In this document: positions 5,905 to 6,485 of the stretch, one piece after another
Numbering within the stretch: position 1 is the stretch's first letter
Layout: the number at the start of each line of letters is the position of its first letter
From: Actinomycetota bacterium
GTDB taxonomy: Bacteria; Actinomycetota; Actinomycetes; Streptosporangiales; Streptosporangiaceae
DNA: 6,485 nucleotides
NCBI GenBank assembly: GCA_003140115.1
Contig: PLIQ01000436.1
Span: forward strand, 1 to 6,485
Direction of reading: 5' to 3'
Notes under the pieces: model-generated
What the model saw: the letters and a program-made list of their open reading frames with translations, nothing else
The model's database searches: none
Told to the model about the DNA's origin: nothing
Made by a program: the position numbers and the translations under genes

Positions 5905-6153
5905 ATGAACATCCTGGAGCAGTGGACGGCCGCGGCCGGCGTCGGCCTCGGGCTCGACCCGGGTCCGCTGAGCACCGCGGAGGCCAAGACCGTGCTGGAC
6001 GTGGCGCGTGACGTGGCCCATGAAGTGAACCGGCCGGCCGCCCCGCTGACCGCCTACCTGCTGGGGGTGGCGGTCGGCCGCGGCCTGAGCCTGCCGGAGG
6101 CCGCGGACCGGATCCGCGCGCTGGCCGCCGGCTGGCCCGAGAGCACGCCTTGA
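5905..6153 (+). CDS. DUF6457 domain protein
   Basis: An 82-residue, mostly helical, soluble-looking protein that matches DUF6457 from end to end: MNILEQWTAAAGVGLGLD at the start, VLDVARDVAHEVNRPAAPL (30-48) as the central signature, then LTAYLLGVAVGRG and a closing ALAAGW. The conserved ARDVAH and RPAAPLT segments suggest a binding helix rather than an enzyme active site; the biochemical role is not known to me. I recall this domain, alone or fused, beside molybdenum cofactor guanylyltransferase (MobA-like) genes in actinobacteria, which fits moaA lying one gene away here, but that link is inference. There is no RBS; a -10 box lies 7 nt upstream. The last codons overlap the first of three tandem 11-bp repeats. 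Confidence 0.82.
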   Translation: MNILEQWTAAAGVGLGLDPGPLSTAEAKTVLDVARDVAHEVNRPAAPLTAYLLGVAVGRGLSLPEAADRIRALAAGWPESTP

Positions 6154-6180
6154 TGGAGCCTTACGGGGCCCTTACGAGAC
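6148..6180. repeat. Three tandem 11-bp direct repeats
   Basis: Three consecutive 11-bp units all begin CCTT: CCTTGATGGAG (6148-6158), CCTTACGGGGC (6159-6169) and CCTTACGAGAC (6170-6180). The second and third share CCTTACG exactly; the first is more divergent and overlaps the DUF6457 stop codon. An 11-bp period is one helical turn and is the usual spacing of half-sites for OmpR/PhoB-type response regulators (for example PhoP boxes). The units lie about 85-115 bp before the lipoprotein start, so an operator for that gene is plausible. The motif does not match the PhoP consensus I know. Confidence 0.4.
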
Positions 6181-6252
6181 TGGCCGTCACCGGGCGTGCT
6201 CGGGTCGCGATCCGCCACAGTGGATCCGCGGGACGTTCCACTACGACGAGCG

Positions 6253-6257
6253 AAGGA
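6253..6257 (+). promoter_or_regulatory. RBS of the Tat lipoprotein gene
   Basis: AAGGA (within GAAGGA) lies 6 nt before the ATG at 6264 and decides this start; an overlapping ATG at 6257 is in another frame. Between 6181 and 6252 I see no TANNNT box at a convincing distance. An odd-centred dyad CCAC-A-GTGG (6215-6223) and a repeated GATCCGC are the only local patterns. Confidence 0.6.
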
Positions 6258-6263
6258 TGGTCG

Positions 6264-6485
6264 ATGACTGCCAGATCTCGGCCGGACGAATCCCGGCCGG
6301 ACTCGTACCCCACCAGGCGCGCCGTGCTGCTCGGCGCGGCAGGCGTGGCGGGCCTGGGCGGAACGCTGGCTGGCTGCAGTACCGCGGCCGTTCCCTATGC
6401 GGCCGATGAGGCCGGGATGCCGCCGCACGGCGGCCCCCCGCCGTCGGCCGTGGCCATGGGCCCCTCGGCCCCCGCGTCCTCGGCC
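6264..6485 (+). CDS. N-terminus of a Tat-exported lipoprotein, cut by the window edge
   Basis: An open frame of 74 codons runs off the right edge without a stop. Residues 17-24 (TRRAVLLG) are a twin-arginine motif after a long polar N-region. A Gly/Ala/Leu hydrophobic stretch (about 21-36) follows, then the lipobox LAGC, with C38 as the lipidated cysteine. The protein should therefore be exported folded through the Tat system and anchored to the outer face of the membrane. Residues 39-74 are a Pro/Ala/Ser/Gly-rich linker (for example GMPPHGGPPPSA), typical of a spacer before a mature domain that lies outside the window. The class of protein (redox enzyme, binding protein, hydrolase) cannot be told. 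Its start is supported by AAGGA at 6 nt. It follows DUF6457 on the same strand after 110 bp, probably as a separate unit. Confidence 0.85.
   Translation, partial: MTARSRPDESRPDSYPTRRAVLLGAAGVAGLGGTLAGCSTAAVPYAADEAGMPPHGGPPPSAVAMGPSAPASSA

Noticed and set aside
6209..6230. Dyad around CCAC-A-GTGG and repeated GATCCGC as an operator
   Set aside because: The dyad arms are only 4 bp and the GATC repeats lie on a different symmetry axis; not distinguishable from chance in this composition.
1..6485. Mobile element, CRISPR, tRNA or phage-defence system
   Set aside because: No transposase, integrase, terminal inverted repeats, regular spacer array, cloverleaf or nuclease/helicase motifs are visible on either strand.

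Overview
The window is high-GC DNA (roughly 70% by eye). It carries families typical of Actinomycetota: a DUF574-type methyltransferase, a DUF2332 protein, an Rv1155-type F420-dependent flavin/deazaflavin oxidoreductase and a DUF6457 protein. GTG and TTG starts and leaderless-looking promoters (TANNNT placed 6-7 nt before the start codon) fit the same assignment. A filamentous actinomycete (Streptosporangiales- or Streptomyces-like) is most likely; the genus cannot be read from the sequence. Nothing here looks mobile: I see no insertion sequence, phage gene, tRNA, rRNA or CRISPR.

Layout. Bases 1-222 hold no convincing gene, but include a perfect 10-bp hairpin and the promoter/RBS of the first gene. 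Then: DUF574 SAM-dependent methyltransferase (+, 223-1005); two-domain VOC/glyoxalase-fold protein (-, 1050-1784); DUF2332 protein (+, 1851-2825), divergent from the VOC gene; small four-helix membrane protein (-, 2832-3263); F420-dependent PPOX oxidoreductase (+, 3390-3815); moaA, GTP 3',8-cyclase (+, 3851-4843); CDF metal-efflux transporter (-, 4847-5830, start revised from 5875); DUF6457 protein (+, 5905-6153); and the N-terminus of a Tat-exported lipoprotein (+, 6264 to the window edge). Genes alternate in direction almost one by one, with divergent promoters and two very tight tail-to-tail junctions (6 nt and 3 nt between stop codons).

How the genes fit together. The clearest theme is cofactor metabolism: MoaA makes the first molybdenum-cofactor intermediate, the upstream PPOX protein is of an F420-binding type, and DUF6457 is, to my recollection, often found with Moco guanylyltransferase genes. 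The CDF transporter handles divalent metals and may be unrelated. The left half (methyltransferase, VOC, DUF2332, membrane protein) is a set of single, mostly uncharacterised accessory genes rather than an operon.

I do not see a clear undescribed multi-gene system. The features most worth a second look are regulatory: an 8-bp inverted repeat whose arms are the outward-facing -10 boxes of the divergent VOC/DUF2332 promoters; leaderless promoter geometry at four genes; three tandem 11-bp repeats before the lipoprotein; and a GGAAC-N18-GTT, stress-sigma-like promoter before the F420 oxidoreductase.
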